Shown: positions 22,111-34,700 of the stretch, one piece after another
Layout: each line of letters begins with the position of its first letter
Position numbering within the stretch: position 1 is the stretch's first letter
DNA from: Rhizopus sp. PT2906
Taxonomy: Eukaryota; Mucoromycota; Mucoromycetes; Mucorales; Rhizopodaceae
Reading direction: 5' to 3'
Assembly (NCBI GenBank): GCA_025529335.1
Contig: JAMYHX010000403.1
Span: 1-40,367 of the forward strand
DNA: 40,367 nt
Made by a program: the position numbers and the translations under genes
Notes under the pieces: generated by a model
The model's database searches: none
What the model was told of the DNA's origin: nothing
The model's input: only the letters and a program-made list of their open reading frames with translations

Positions 22111-23822
22111 CTATGATACAACAGGCTTTGCAAAGAGTGTCATGTTGGGAACTGGCTTTGTAGTCACCATTTGTATCTTTCTCACTTTGAAGCCTGGCTT
22201 TTCAAAGAATTGAATATGATGGAGTAGAATAGACAGGAGCACCTTCATCTCTAACATTGCAAATTTATTACCGATGCATTGACGAGCACCAGCCAAGAAG
22301 GGCATGTATTGGTATGCATTCCCAATGTGATCCGGTTTTTCCCATCGTAAAGGGTTGAATTTATCAGCATCTTCACCCCAGATTTCCTTGGATCTATGCG
22401 TAGAAATAGGCGTTATATGGATTACGGTGCCTTTTGGTATGGTATATTCGCCAAGAGTAACAGGTACACGATTGACACGACTTGTACGAGGAACAGTAGG
22501 AATAAAACGAAGTGTTTCACGGCACACGTAGTCAAGGTATGAGATAGAGTTGATAGTTTCATAATCAAATGAGTTTTCATCTTGGAAGAGCACACGCACT
22601 TCTTCTCTTAATCTATCTTGAACGTCTTGATGTTGTGCAAGTAACCAAAGGCACCAGCTTAAAGTGTTACTTGTTGTTTCATGGCTAGGAAATATGAGTT
22701 AATATACGCTCTATACAAATGCTTTTTATATATATCTTACCCAGCAGCTAAAAAGGTTAAGCACTGTTCTCTTAATCCTTCTTTTGTAAATCCCTTTCCA
22801 GTTCCTTCGTCAATCAAGTCTACCATCAATGCCAGTAAATCTTTGGGACCATCACTTGTACCAGATGCCTTTTCCTTCTTTGCTCTTTCAATGCCTGCTT
22901 CTACAAGAGCCTCAGCTTCTTCATGCAGCCATCTTAAGCTCCTAACTGTGTTGAATAAGCGCCTTGTTGGTAAATATTTTATAAAAGGAAAAACAAATTG
23001 TAAGATTTGCAACCAGGAAGAGTCGTCATTGAAAATTTGTAGATACGCCTTGCTGATCTTGTGCAGCCTTTCTGTGCCATAATTCTCAACCGACTTGAAG
23101 TCCTGTCCAAAAGCAGTGAGACCAATCACGTCCAAGGTGGCAAGTGAAAGCCCAAGGGAGACTTCAATTTCAGTATACTCTGACTTGCTCTCGGTCATCT
23201 TTTTGAGCCATTGATCACGGAGCTTATAACCAGGAGTAGCCATGAGAGGAACCATGGAGCGAATAGCGTGTACAGAGAATGCAGGATTCAACATCTTTCG
23301 TTGGGTACTATGTACATCTCCCTGTGAAATAATAATTAAGACTCATGTGTCTTCTTTTCTACATGTATTTACCTCAGCGAGCAACACTCCGTTACCTACA
23401 ACGCGACGTAGAGCTTTGGAAACAAAAGGAGGTTTTTCAAAATCATATTGTTGCGTCGTCAAGATTTGCTTGAGTAATTTTTCATCAGACACGATCAAAC
23501 GAGGCTCGTTCCATGCAAAATGTACACTATATATACCACCGTACTGTTCTTTCCAACGTATGAAAGGAGACTGATCAACGTCGGTATTCATGATATTGAA
23601 AAAGTTACCCATGAATGGTATCCATCCAACGCGAGGACCTGGGATTCTATTAAGAGGATGGATATAGAGTCGATAGATAACTGTCTTGCATAAAAAATAT
23701 GTTGCGATTCCTGACAGCCCCAGTGTGGCAACCCATTGTGTATTTGACTGTCTTGAAGGTTTCCATTTTTCAATCAAATGTATTAGGTTTTTTTGAATAA
23801 TATCCAAAGTTTCGTAATTCAT
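22111..23822 (-). CDS. Cytochrome P450, membrane-anchored (copy 2; 3 exons)
   Basis: Paralogue of the P450 at 17672-19386, same strand, same exon lengths (450, 581 and 574 nt: 23822-23373, 23321-22741, 22684-22111), 534 residues. It retains the anchor, NRIPGPRVGW hinge, AGHETTSNT-type I-helix across intron 2, ETLR, and FLAGARQCIGNKF. Much of exon 1 differs between copies (by eye roughly 60% identical protein), whereas the end of exon 2, intron 2 and the first half of exon 3 are nearly identical in DNA. Substrate-contact differences cluster in exon 1, exon 2 and the segment after GTVIHI (ITPISTHRS versus ILPLYTHRS), so the pair may differ in substrate range. TATAAAAAG at 23876-23884 probably serves as its TATA box. 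Confidence 0.92.
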
Positions 23823-23875
23823 GGAAAAAAAAAGGAAAAGGAAAAGCAATTGTGCTGCATATCTTTTCTTTCTCT

Positions 23876-23884
23876 CTTTTTATA
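23876..23884 (-). promoter_or_regulatory. TATA box of P450 copy 2
   Basis: TATAAAAAG on the minus strand, 54 bp upstream of the ATG at 23822, at nearly the same spacing as in copy 1. Confidence 0.45.
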
Positions 23885-24251
23885 GACAAAAATCAGTCTT
23901 TTCGCTATATAAACAGTCTGTCGGCAAGAATTATCTAAAAAAGGCAAATGGTGCTTAAATCTGTTTTTCCGGCTGAACATTGAAACAGGTGATTCTCTGA
24001 TGTAGTATACGAATTTATAAAATATCACTTAGGTGATCTTGATTGTTCCCTCCCTCTTCTCCCTGCTTTTCTCGGTTTGTCTCTTTATTATTTCCATTTT
24101 CACTCAAGAAGATAAAGGATTATTACTGTGTTTTATTTTACGTTGTACAATTCGAACAAATAAAGAAAAGAATGATTACAACAACCAAGATCACTTAAGT
24201 GTAATATTGTGAAATCGTTCTTCAATCTGTGAAATTTTAGTTTTTTATTCA
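23885..24251. other. Divergent upstream interval P450-2 / zinc-finger gene
   Basis: No gene seen. Contains a C/T-rich patch around 24040-24090 and otherwise AT-rich sequence. Confidence 0.45.
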
Positions 24252-25122
24252 ATGGATTCTTCTGCAAAGGCTGTTTGTCCCATTTATGACAAACCTTTTT
24301 CTTCAAAATATAAGTTCAATCTTCACAAGTACCGTCTCCACAGCAAAAAAGCAACGTCGAGCTGAATGGTGGTGAGTAACTTTTTTTCTTTTTTTATCAA
24401 TAAAGTCAACAAATATTTTTCGAAATGGTAGTGGGGTTTTGCTTGTCCCTGTTGTGATGGCGCCTACTACCAAACTCCCGATACTTTGAAGAGACAAAGA
24501 CAGTCATGATAAAGAAGAAACTGAAGCTGATTCTGACGACGATAATGTGGTCCAGGATGATTGTTTGGATGTCACTTTGAAGGCCAATAGGTCGATTCCA
24601 GTATCAGCGGTGCCTACTGTTCCTAATAAAGAAGACGATGTTAGACACGACCATCATACAGCTGTATTGTCTGCGTTCGATGCAATGGATCAATCAGAAA
24701 AAGAACAAGGAAAGAAGCTACTAGTCGCGAAATTGGGAGATCTTGATCCAATAGCAATTGTTGACCAAAAAGGCAAAGAACGCAACCTACTAGCTAACAA
24801 AAAGATCATCAATACCATCATCGAGTTAAACCAAACATCGTTGGTCTTTTCTTTGCCAAAGAAGAGAAAGTTTGTTGATGAAAAAGAGAGTCAACCTGAT
24901 CCACCATCAACTTCAATTCGCAACATTATATTAGACAGTTACTGTAAAAATCTATTATCCAAATCCCATTATCTTGAATTAGACGAAAAAACTGCATCGT
25001 GGTTAAACTGGAGCTGGACTTTGTGTCCTATAATGCCAAAAATTGCAGCAACACTTCTTGAAGAAGCTATCCTTGTGGACAGGGACAAATCGCTTCTTAT
25101 TCTTGGAGGAGAAATTTATTGA
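24252..25122 (+). CDS. Putative protein with degenerate C2H2 finger (2 exons)
   Basis: Function unknown. Exon 1 (24252-24355) encodes a C2H2-like finger, VCPIYDKPFSSKYKFNLHKY then RLHSKK, but the second zinc Cys of the usual CPxC is Tyr. Exon 2 (24492-25122) adds an acidic segment, a predicted nuclear-localisation-like patch (LPKKRKF) and a conserved-looking C-terminus (TASWLNWSWTLCPIMPKIAA). Total 244 residues. The intron donor I need (GTCGAG at 24356) is weak; without it the frame stops at a TGA just before 24364, so the gene may be a pseudogene or begin in exon 2 elsewhere. Resembles lineage-expanded fungal C2H2 proteins, but I cannot name a family. Confidence 0.45.
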
Positions 25123-25552
25123 TTTGAAAACCAATAGAATAGTTAATTTCTAAATCGAGTTGTCCCCGCAAAATATTTCAGTAGGTCTTTTATTTAAATG
25201 AGCACACGGTTATAATAATATAAGAATTGGTGATTAAAAAAGCCTCTTATGAGATCAAGGGTAAACATTGAAGAAATAATGTTGTATCATATAAGATATA
25301 CTAGTGAGGAGGAAAAGGAGGCGGAGAAGGCGGACACTTTTGATGATGGAGATAATTCAGTTCATGAAGGAGCGTGCTGGTCATCGGAGGTATACATTTT
25401 GTAGCTTCCTATTTTGTTCAATTTAATCTCACGTAGCGCAAGATGATTCTATTTGTAGCATCTATCTGTTGATCAATAACAATATGTTTATTACATAAAT
25501 ATTTTATTTAAAAAGGAAAAGAAAGGTAAAGCATATAAGGAATAGATAATTA
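25123..25552. other. Convergent intergenic interval before the PARP 3' end
   Basis: No gene supported. It holds one small ATG frame at about 25279-25410 (acidic, Glu-rich, 40-odd residues, with a donor-like GTATAC at its end) and AT-rich sequence probably containing the polyadenylation regions of both flanking genes. Confidence 0.5.
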
Positions 25553-25728
25553 TTATTCTTCAATATCAGTTTCATCATCTACTTCTTCTTCTGTATCATT
25601 TTCTGTTTGCGTCGTCTTTTCAATTTCCTGGTCCTTAAGCCAGTGCTGATACTTCTTTGCATGAGTGATTGTTCGTTGCATAACACAGCTACGACCATAT
25701 TTGCATTGAGGTCTCTGACGAATTGCAC
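25553..25728 (-). other. PBZ-like zinc-finger exon of the PARP gene
   Basis: The last exon encodes RPQCKYGRSCVMQ and then THAKKYQHWL. Spacing is C-x5-C-x7-H-x5-H with the K/R-x-x-C-x-Y/F-G-x-x-C start and H-x3-Y/F-x-H end of the poly(ADP-ribose)-binding zinc finger family. Spacing matches the CHFR form by memory, one residue longer than APLF. An acidic tail (DTEEEVDDETDIEE) follows. Confidence 0.7.
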
Positions 25729-28700
25729 CTTAGGAGTATTGTTAGCTTGATTTTGTTTTATGTATATCTTCAACTTACCAGGAATATCAATAGAACAATC
25801 GTCTGTTGTCATGTATTTTTCAAGGATCATAGCTAGTACATTTTCTGCACAGTTGTTGCATATTTTACTGTCCATAGTACAGTCAAGTGGTATATCCCAT
25901 TTTTTCTCTTTTAATATGATGAACACCGATTAGCTTCAGGCATATCATTTCTATCATGTAAATACTTACTGTATAGTCTGTCTTGAACAAACTCTTCGAT
26001 TCCCTTGTCAAAGATATCCTGAACAGTTAATCCCTGCTGTGAAAGATATGCCTTGATTAGCTCCTTTTCATAACTGTTAAACTGAGAAAATATATATTTC
26101 TTGTGTTTATGGTCTTTGATAGCCTTCATCTGATTGTCGCTGAAAGCATTAGAGCAAAAGAAACATCTTGATTTATCTTTGATAATAAGTAAGTAGCGAA
26201 TCTTGACTCTGCTTTCGTCAAAGACCATAAATTCGTTGTTATGAAGCTTTATAGCGTCTTCCCGCACGCTAGCAAGGTCATTGGTAATACAGGGCCCGAA
26301 TGGGATACGAACCTATTGAATAATATTAAGGGGATATTCAGAGGAAAAAAAAAACATCACGACAACTTACACCGTGCTTATCAAAAACTGCGTTTAATGG
26401 GTTAGGTATCTGCTTACCGACTCCTTGGACAGAATCATATTGAGTTGGATCTGATGTTGCTGAATGACTGTGTATTTGAGTTCTACCCAGCGCAACTTCA
26501 CATAAGAGCATCAGTCTGTAAGAAGACGTTGATGAATTATAATATTCTGTGCAGTAACCTAGCGATTTTCCAAAAGTGTCAGCAAAGTACACGCCGGTTC
26601 CAAGCATTGCACCCTAAAATTTGCAAGTTAGTATACTCTTATAAAATGTTTGAAAAAAATGTCATACATTTGCCTTGGCGGTCAAAGGAGCGCCACGTAA
26701 GCCTTGTTTCAAGATGCCCATAAAGTTACCAATCCTAGATCCATGCCATAGTAGCATGCGGTTGGAATCTTGTTCATATGGACGATATCTAATTTGTTCT
26801 TCTTGTCGATTGACAGCAAATAGATGGACCAACTCATGGCTTTGACACGTCGATTGCATATACGAATTAACCATATTATATTCAGTGGCACTATAGGATA
26901 TCTCCTTTAACGAGCAGTTCAACGCATGATAAGCATAATCTAATGGATTTATCTCGTTCATTCGATGCTTAGCGGCAAGGACCACATTAACAGCAAAACC
27001 AGTATAGCTTAGATTCATCATCCTTGCAACTTGCGCATCATAACCAGAAGCGCCGTAGGCTTTCGGTTGCTCTAAGTCCAATAAAGATTTGATACGAGTA
27101 CCAGGATGCCCTGTATGAGGCATAATGCGAGAATACTCCAAGCACTTTTGGGTCAATTGAAATGCATACACTACATAGAAGTGATGTTAGCTTGCATTAA
27201 CTCTATATATGCTTTCTATACTTACGTTTAGATTTCTTTACCATAACAGGGTCGCTGTACTGGCTTTTAGCTTCATGGTATTTCTTGTTTATTTCTTTAG
27301 CGTCATTTAAGATTTGGAAAGCTTCATCAATTCGTTTCTGTGATACTTGACCAAGTGGCATATCGATTTGCGTTTCGGAATACACTCGGGAAAGGTATTC
27401 ATAGTTGCAAATAAGTTTCATCATGCTCAAAATACCAGCAGGTAGCCCAGATGATACAGATGATGACATAAAGTTGAAATCAGTAAGGAGAGTATCTTTG
27501 GGGTACTGAGGTTCTTTCAGTATTTCATATTTTCCAGGCTTTGGTACAAAGGAGGAACGATCTTCCCAGATATTTGAGGTTTTGGACTTAAAGATAGACT
27601 TGAATTCACAAGCTGCTTCTTCCTCTGTCAAGAATGGAGTTCTTTGGTATTGACCTTCTTCACCAAGGCCACCCCAACGAGTCCAAAGGATGTAAAGGTC
27701 TAGTATTCTGTTGTAGATTATGCTCAACTTGTAAAAGCTATCATGACTCTGTTAGTTGATATATACAACAACATACATGTATTTACTTACGTGCAAACAG
27801 CGTCACCCCAATAACCTAATTCTACTTTCAAAAGCATAACATCATAGTATCTGCCGCTTTCATCACAAATGACATGTCCGACATCTTGTAGATTTGAATA
27901 TTGATCAACCTCTGGCGCTGTTCTTTTGGATTTACCATGCTTCTTTTTCTTTGCATCCTTTTCTTTTTGAAGAAGCTCTCTTTCTATTTGAGCATCCTGT
28001 TCTATTTGATCTACAGATATAGTCTCGATTTCCATAGGATCCTCAACACTATCATTTTCCTCTTCAGTTTCAGTAAAGTTGGCGCAAGTGGGTTCCAAAT
28101 TTAATAGAGATTCACGTATAGTCTGGTTTGTTCGTAGGAATCCAAGCTTAACTGGAGAATATCCTTGGCTATCCGTCATCCAAAGCGCTTTACGGAATAC
28201 ATCATCACCCATAGCTTTCTTTAGGCATTCCAACATGTCGGCATTTTCAGATGAGAAACCACTTGAGCCTCCAAGTACATAAGATAACATGTTACGGCCA
28301 TCAGCGTCCTTCCATAACCAATTAATAGAAATCTTTGAATGTTCACAGATGAGCATAACCATCTTCACGTCATTTTGTAATATCGCATGTAAAATGGAAG
28401 GAATCTTTTTTTTGTGCAAATTTAGCAAGAAGGCATAATCATAGTCTGTGTTATTTTGCGAGCTCTCCACGTTTGGATCAGCCATCAATTGCAAAAGTTT
28501 CTACACAAGTTGCTTTAGCAATTCATAGTTCCTATTTCTACTTTTTCTACCTCAACTATAACATAATTGTGTTTACGGATAGCAGCTTCCAAAGGCGTCA
28601 TTCCGGTTGTCTTATCAACATAAGAAACAAGAGGAGTGGAGCTTTTAATCATTGCTTCAAATATGGGTTCCTTGCATATTGGCTTAGAGTATTTCTTGCA

Positions 28701-31700
28701 TTGACCGTCAAAATCTACTGATACACCAAGCTGTGAAAACAAGAATTGATAGAATATGCTCTGTCCACTAATTGGATCTGGTAGGTTTAAGTCAACATTA
28801 TGATCAAGAAGTATCTATATATAACATTTAATTACTCTTATCTCTACCATCAAGCACTGCAGCTTACCTTTTGATTTTCATCATTGTTTAAACCAACATT
28901 GTACATAAAGAGAGACCTTCCATACTCAGGATACTCGTCAGGGCCATAAACATTAGGATTTGCACCGGCTCCTAATAAGATCTATAAAAAGGATTAATTC
29001 AATATCAGAGGAAAGATATAACTGTAACAGACCTTGAAGATCTTTCCATCACTTTTACAAGATGCAATGAAAACAGGACGAACCAACACTTTGACCTTCT
29101 TTCCAAGTGCATCCCTTTCAATTGCTGATGGCCTGTCCAAATCAACATTTGCTTGAACAAGCATTTGTAATATATCTACATTATCATTTTGACAAGCTAC
29201 CATAACCGCATTTGAGCGACCGTAAAGACTGTCTTCATCTGTAGGAGCACCATGATCCAAGAGAAGGCGAACGATATCAGTTTGGTTAGTAGCAACCGCT
29301 TTCAGTAACATGGATTCGTTCTTTTGTACATTTTGAGTCTCAATTTTGGCGCCTGCATCGATTAAAGCCTGAAGATTTTGATTATGTATTGGTTAGATTG
29401 TTTTCTACATTATATGAGTAATAACCTACTTTAACTATTGTGTAACTTTTTGATTCTACAGCATAATAAAGTTCAGACTTGCCGTCCTCATCAAAGATAT
29501 TGAGTGGTCTATTCTCCATCTGTAAAAGATGATTGAACAAATAGACCTGTCCATATTTTGCAGCATAGTGTAATGGTGTTCGCTGGTGTACATCCGGGAG
29601 TAGCTTCAGATTTAAAGGAACAATTATTTGAATTATTTCTTTCAAGTATTCTTCCCAAATTTCACTATGAGTTTTTATAAAATCAGTTCAAATTCGTCCG
29701 AGAGATGACATTTCATATCAAATTACCTGTCAAATGGACTAAAGCTAGATATAACATGCCATAGATTCTGATTTTCACTCTCGAGAACTTCCATAAGTGC
29801 CTCTTTTGGTGCAGACTGTAAAAATATCTCGACCATATGAAATTTACCTAGACTGTTCTTTAGTACATGATTGCTTCTAAAGATAATGTACATTACCATT
29901 GATAAGGGCATCTTTTATAGATTCTAGATAGTGAATTAAATGTTAATAATCAAAGATACCCAAAAGATTGTACATGGCTTACCAAGCAAAGTAACACCTC
30001 TTTCCATGATTAAATAAGCCATATTCATTAATGATTTAGACAAACTATAGCCAAATGTAGTCGTGACCTGACCATCCTTTAGGGTAATATTGCTTTTAGC
30101 AGAAGCTCCGGATGAACATAGCATAACAGCATAATCGACATGATTGTTTCTCAATGCTAATTGAAGAGCAGCGTTCTATATAAAAAAAATGCATATTAGC
30201 TCACCGTTGTTAATGTTATATATATGAGTGTACCTTATCGTCATCAATAGCGTTAATATCAACGTTTTTGCCAAGAAGTAAAGTGGTGCAGCTAAAAGCT
30301 CCTACACAAGCTGCATAGTGAAGGGGCGTTCTTCCAAATACGTCTCGGATGTTGCAATCAACGCCTTCATGGCTAGAAAAGTATTTCACTATTTCTATAG
30401 GATCAAACTGTGCATTGGAGTCAAGACCTTCAAATTGGCAGGTCTTATATTCTTCCAGGCTCTCTTTTTCCTCCTCGACAAAGTAGTAATCTTGTGGATT
30501 TTTCTCTCTCTTCTCTTTTTCTTTTTCAGCATCTTCCAGTTCTAGCTGCTTCTCTTTGGCAGCCTTTAACCAGCAGTCAGCATATGATTCAGAATCAAGT
30601 AAATATTCTTCAGCAAACTTGAGTAATGATTTCTTCCTTCGTTCTTCGTATTTTATAGCTTCACACAACTGCTTAAACTTTTTCCATGTAATAGTAGTAT
30701 GGCCGTTCAAAGGAATAAAATTGAGCTGAACAAAGGCATAGTGAAGTGGAGTGCGTCCTGAGCAAGAATAGATTCAATCAGAGACTAACTATAGCATTTC
30801 TTTGTAAAACTTACCAAATTTATCAATGGCGTTCAGGTTAGCACCAGCCTGAATTAAAAGCTTTTCCACACGGAAAGAGCGGTTCGTTTGACTCTTTGTA
30901 TTCTCTACGGCATAATGAAGTGGCGTTCGATTAAACTTGTTGGTAGCATCACAGTTTGCTCCATAATTGAGCAGTAGCCTGACAATCTGATGCTTTCCTG
31001 TTTCCACGGCAGCATGCAAGGCAGTATCACCGTTTTCGTTTACAAAGCTTACATCTGCTCCTGCTTCAAGCAATGCTTGAACAATCTCGACTTTCTTGCT
31101 TTTCACAGCCGTAATTAAAGGAGATATACCATTGCTACAAGAGTTAGGGTTGGCGCCCAGTGCCAATAGTGACTGAACAACATCAAGGTTTCCATTGCTA
31201 GCAGCATAGGTCAGTGGAGATTCGCCAGATGCCTCATGCATATCCAAGGGAATCAGGGATTTATCAAAAACATTGGATAGATAGGAGACATACGTATCCA
31301 CTACACCTTCATAGTTTAGAGAGCAAGCGATAGACAACGCGGTAGCACGGTCTAGTTTTTTTAAAAAATAACAGAAAGGTTAATGCAACATTAAAAATAG
31401 TATTGCTAAATGACTTACGTATATTCTTTATCTGATGTTGAATGTCAACTTGCGTACACTGTAATACTGTTTTAAGCAACTCCACATGGCAAGTTTTGAT
31501 AACTCTCATAAGGACCGTATCACCGTCCCCGTATTGAGCATTAGGATCAGCCTTTGCAAGTAATAGAAGCTTTACAACAGCGATATTAGGTTCTTCCTTC
31601 TTATTTATATTCTTGGAGACAATGTCCACAGCAGTCATCAAAGCAGAGAAGCCGGATTCGTCACATACATTTATATCAGCATCGTTTGAAGGCGCCACCT

Positions 31701-34700
31701 TTAGCATCTCTGTAAGGTTATTAATGTCCATATTCATAGTAGCCTTCATAATTGATGAACAACCAGTTGAGTTAGTGATGTATGGGCTAGCACCATAAAG
31801 AAGTAAGGCTTTGACTGTTTCGCTGAGCATGGCAGTAAAATCTGGTTTGTCGAGAGTAAACTGCTTTTCTAACTTTTCTAGTGTATGTAAGCTTCGATCG
31901 GGAGCTTCCTGGAACCTGTCTTGCTTTTGGTGATAAGCGCCCAAAAGAGCGGTATTACTAAGCACGCCCTCAACATTCACCTTAAGGTTTGGATTACTAC
32001 CATATTTTAGAAGAAATACAATAAGGTCAGCACATTGAGTGTAAGCGGCTAAATGATAATTCGTCAATATAGCTGCCTTTGCTGAACAGAAGCGATAATT
32101 ACTTACCAAAATGCAGCGCGTTGTGGCCTGTATTTTTAGGGTAGTCTGATATTTTTGCATGTGGATTTTCTTTCTTATAGTTCTTTGGTAAAGCAACAGC
32201 AAGGTTCATATTGCATCTAAATTTAGAAACCACAAGCTCCATGTATTTAATCTATCAGCAAGCTATTTAGAGGTGTAATACTTGAATACTAAAGTTATTT
32301 TACCCATTGGTCAAAACAAAACTTCAAGTTTACATGATGGTGACTATCTGCTTCTTCCCATGTTTTACCATAACGATAAGTGCTTTTATGCTGGACAAAG
32401 GCCTTTACCATGTCTTTTTCTCGAGTAACAGCCTTTTTTTGCATTCTAATTGCATTATATACACCATAGACGATAGGAGGGAACCCTTCATTGTTGACAG
32501 TATTTATCTAATTATACGAATCACTTAAGTCGAGTTATTAACACTATATTCTTCTCCTTACCATCAATTGAGCCCCTTCCACATGAAGGGAGTCTGCTTC
32601 AATAGCACGCCAGATAGAGTCCGCGATCTTTATGAGTCTGTTCTTTTGCACTGTATCAATCTCACGATGAGGTTGCAAATAATCAATATATGCAATAAAC
32701 CTGGGAAAGTAGTGAAAGAAACTATTTCCATCCTGATCCACATCCTTCCAATAACTAGCACCAGATTCAATCAAGAACGCAACCATGTAATGATTATTGG
32801 ACCTCATGGCAGAAGCTAATGGTGTCTCTCCATCTTCATTTTTTATATGAATGTCAGCATTGTATTCCAAAAGCAGTTTAGCAAGCTGTATATGATATTT
32901 GATTCGATCTTCGTCATCAGTTTCAAGTCGAATGTTTATATTCCAGCCTGGGGGGAACTTGTAATTTTTGTTTCTATTGCGATAAAAGGACTTAAACTGC
33001 TTTGGCAGGCATTTTATATAAGTCGTATCTTTTGCAAGGATGTGAAAACATGTATCGCCTATTTTTGAAGCATATGTTATTAATACACATATCTTCCAAA
33101 CGTTATAAGCTACTACCGTTGATATCTTTGCTGTTCACGTCAGCATTCTTAGACAAGAGCAATTTGAACTTTTTGAGACTTAACTCTTGGTCTTGATCGT
33201 GCAGAATGGGCTCAGCAATAGTGGATTGAATCATAGTACGCCCCTGTTCATTCTTGAAGTTCACGTTGATGAGGCCGCCAGGCAAGTTCAACAAGTACTT
33301 TACAATCCCAACGTGGCCCTTTGTGTTGGCGATCGAGCATGGTGTAGTTCTCCATATGTTGCTTAACCCTGGATTAGCATGACCATAGTGTATCAGTAAA
33401 TGTAGAATATCAAGGTGTCCAAAAGCAGCAGCATAATGAGCCGGACTGTTTCTTGAGCTATCCAATGCATCAGCATCTAAGCCTTGAGACAAAAGGTACT
33501 TGACAACTTCAAGACAACCATATTCACAAGCTAAATGTAACGCGTTCTTTGAGAACTTGTCTGTTTTCTCTATATCAGCTTTTCCTTCTTCTATCAGCAC
33601 GCGAACACATTCGACATGACCATAGCTTGCAGCAAACATCAAGGGTGTTTGCTTTTCTATATTTTCAACAGCATCAACTGGACAGCCGTGACGAATTAAG
33701 ACTTTGCAAGTTTCTACGTAACCAAAGATAGCAGCGAAATGGAGTGCATTTGTTTTGCTTTTGACAAAGTTTTGAAAGATGACAGAAGCATCAGTATCAT
33801 GTTGTTCCTTAAAGTGCTTAATGATCAATTCAACATTATGAGCCCTGCCAAATCGAACAGCTTGTATAAATGGAGTAGATCGGTACTTGTCTGTTTGCAT
33901 AATGTTAACGCCTTGAGAAAGAAGATATTCCAAGCATGCACTAGTCTCACTTGCAGCAGCAAAGAATATGACAGTTCGTCCAAAGCTGTCAAAACATGAT
34001 CTTTCGCTAGCATCGAGCGCTTCATAAAGCTCTTTCAAATAAGTGGCAGAGGGATTGATGGCAGCACAATGGAGTGGCGTGAGATTGTTCGCATCAAAGG
34101 CTGATTTTAATATTTGCGTTTTGCGATAATTTGAAAGTGGTTCTCCGTTGATAAACTAAAAGTACAGGACGCTTAGAAAAGTCATTGGATGAAGCATTGT
34201 GTGCTTACCTTTAGAGTTTCAATATGAACCGTATTGAAAGGAGCCTTTCCACAAAAATCCGAGTCCATCAGCGCAGATGCTAGCTGTCTATTTCCTGACT
34301 CCACCGCATAGTAAACTTCAGCGGGACCAGTTCGAGTATGAACCTTGAGGTTTTGAATAGCGTTAGGCTGACGCAAAGTTGGATTCGACAGATAAGGCAT
34401 AAATTCACACAATTCAGAACGATAAGCCTGTGCGTCCAAATTAGAGTGAAATGACACGAGTTCCTTGGCATAACCATACTCATGGTAGAACGCAGTATCG
34501 CCTTGTCTATTTCCTCTTGACACCTCGACTTGTCTGTATAAATTATAAATAAAAGCAACCGAGCATAGAACTATATGTATTCATTTACCTGTAAGACATT
34601 TTTCTGTACGCACCCTTTCCGTAGTTGTTTCCGGTACTGACAGAATGAGATGTATATTTTGTAGGAATTGTGGGTCGTATAGCAGAATTTAACTTGGTAT

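Noticed and set aside
25279..25410. Small acidic ATG frame between the zinc-finger and PARP genes
   Set aside because: Only about 40 codons, no family resemblance, and no convincing downstream exon in frame.
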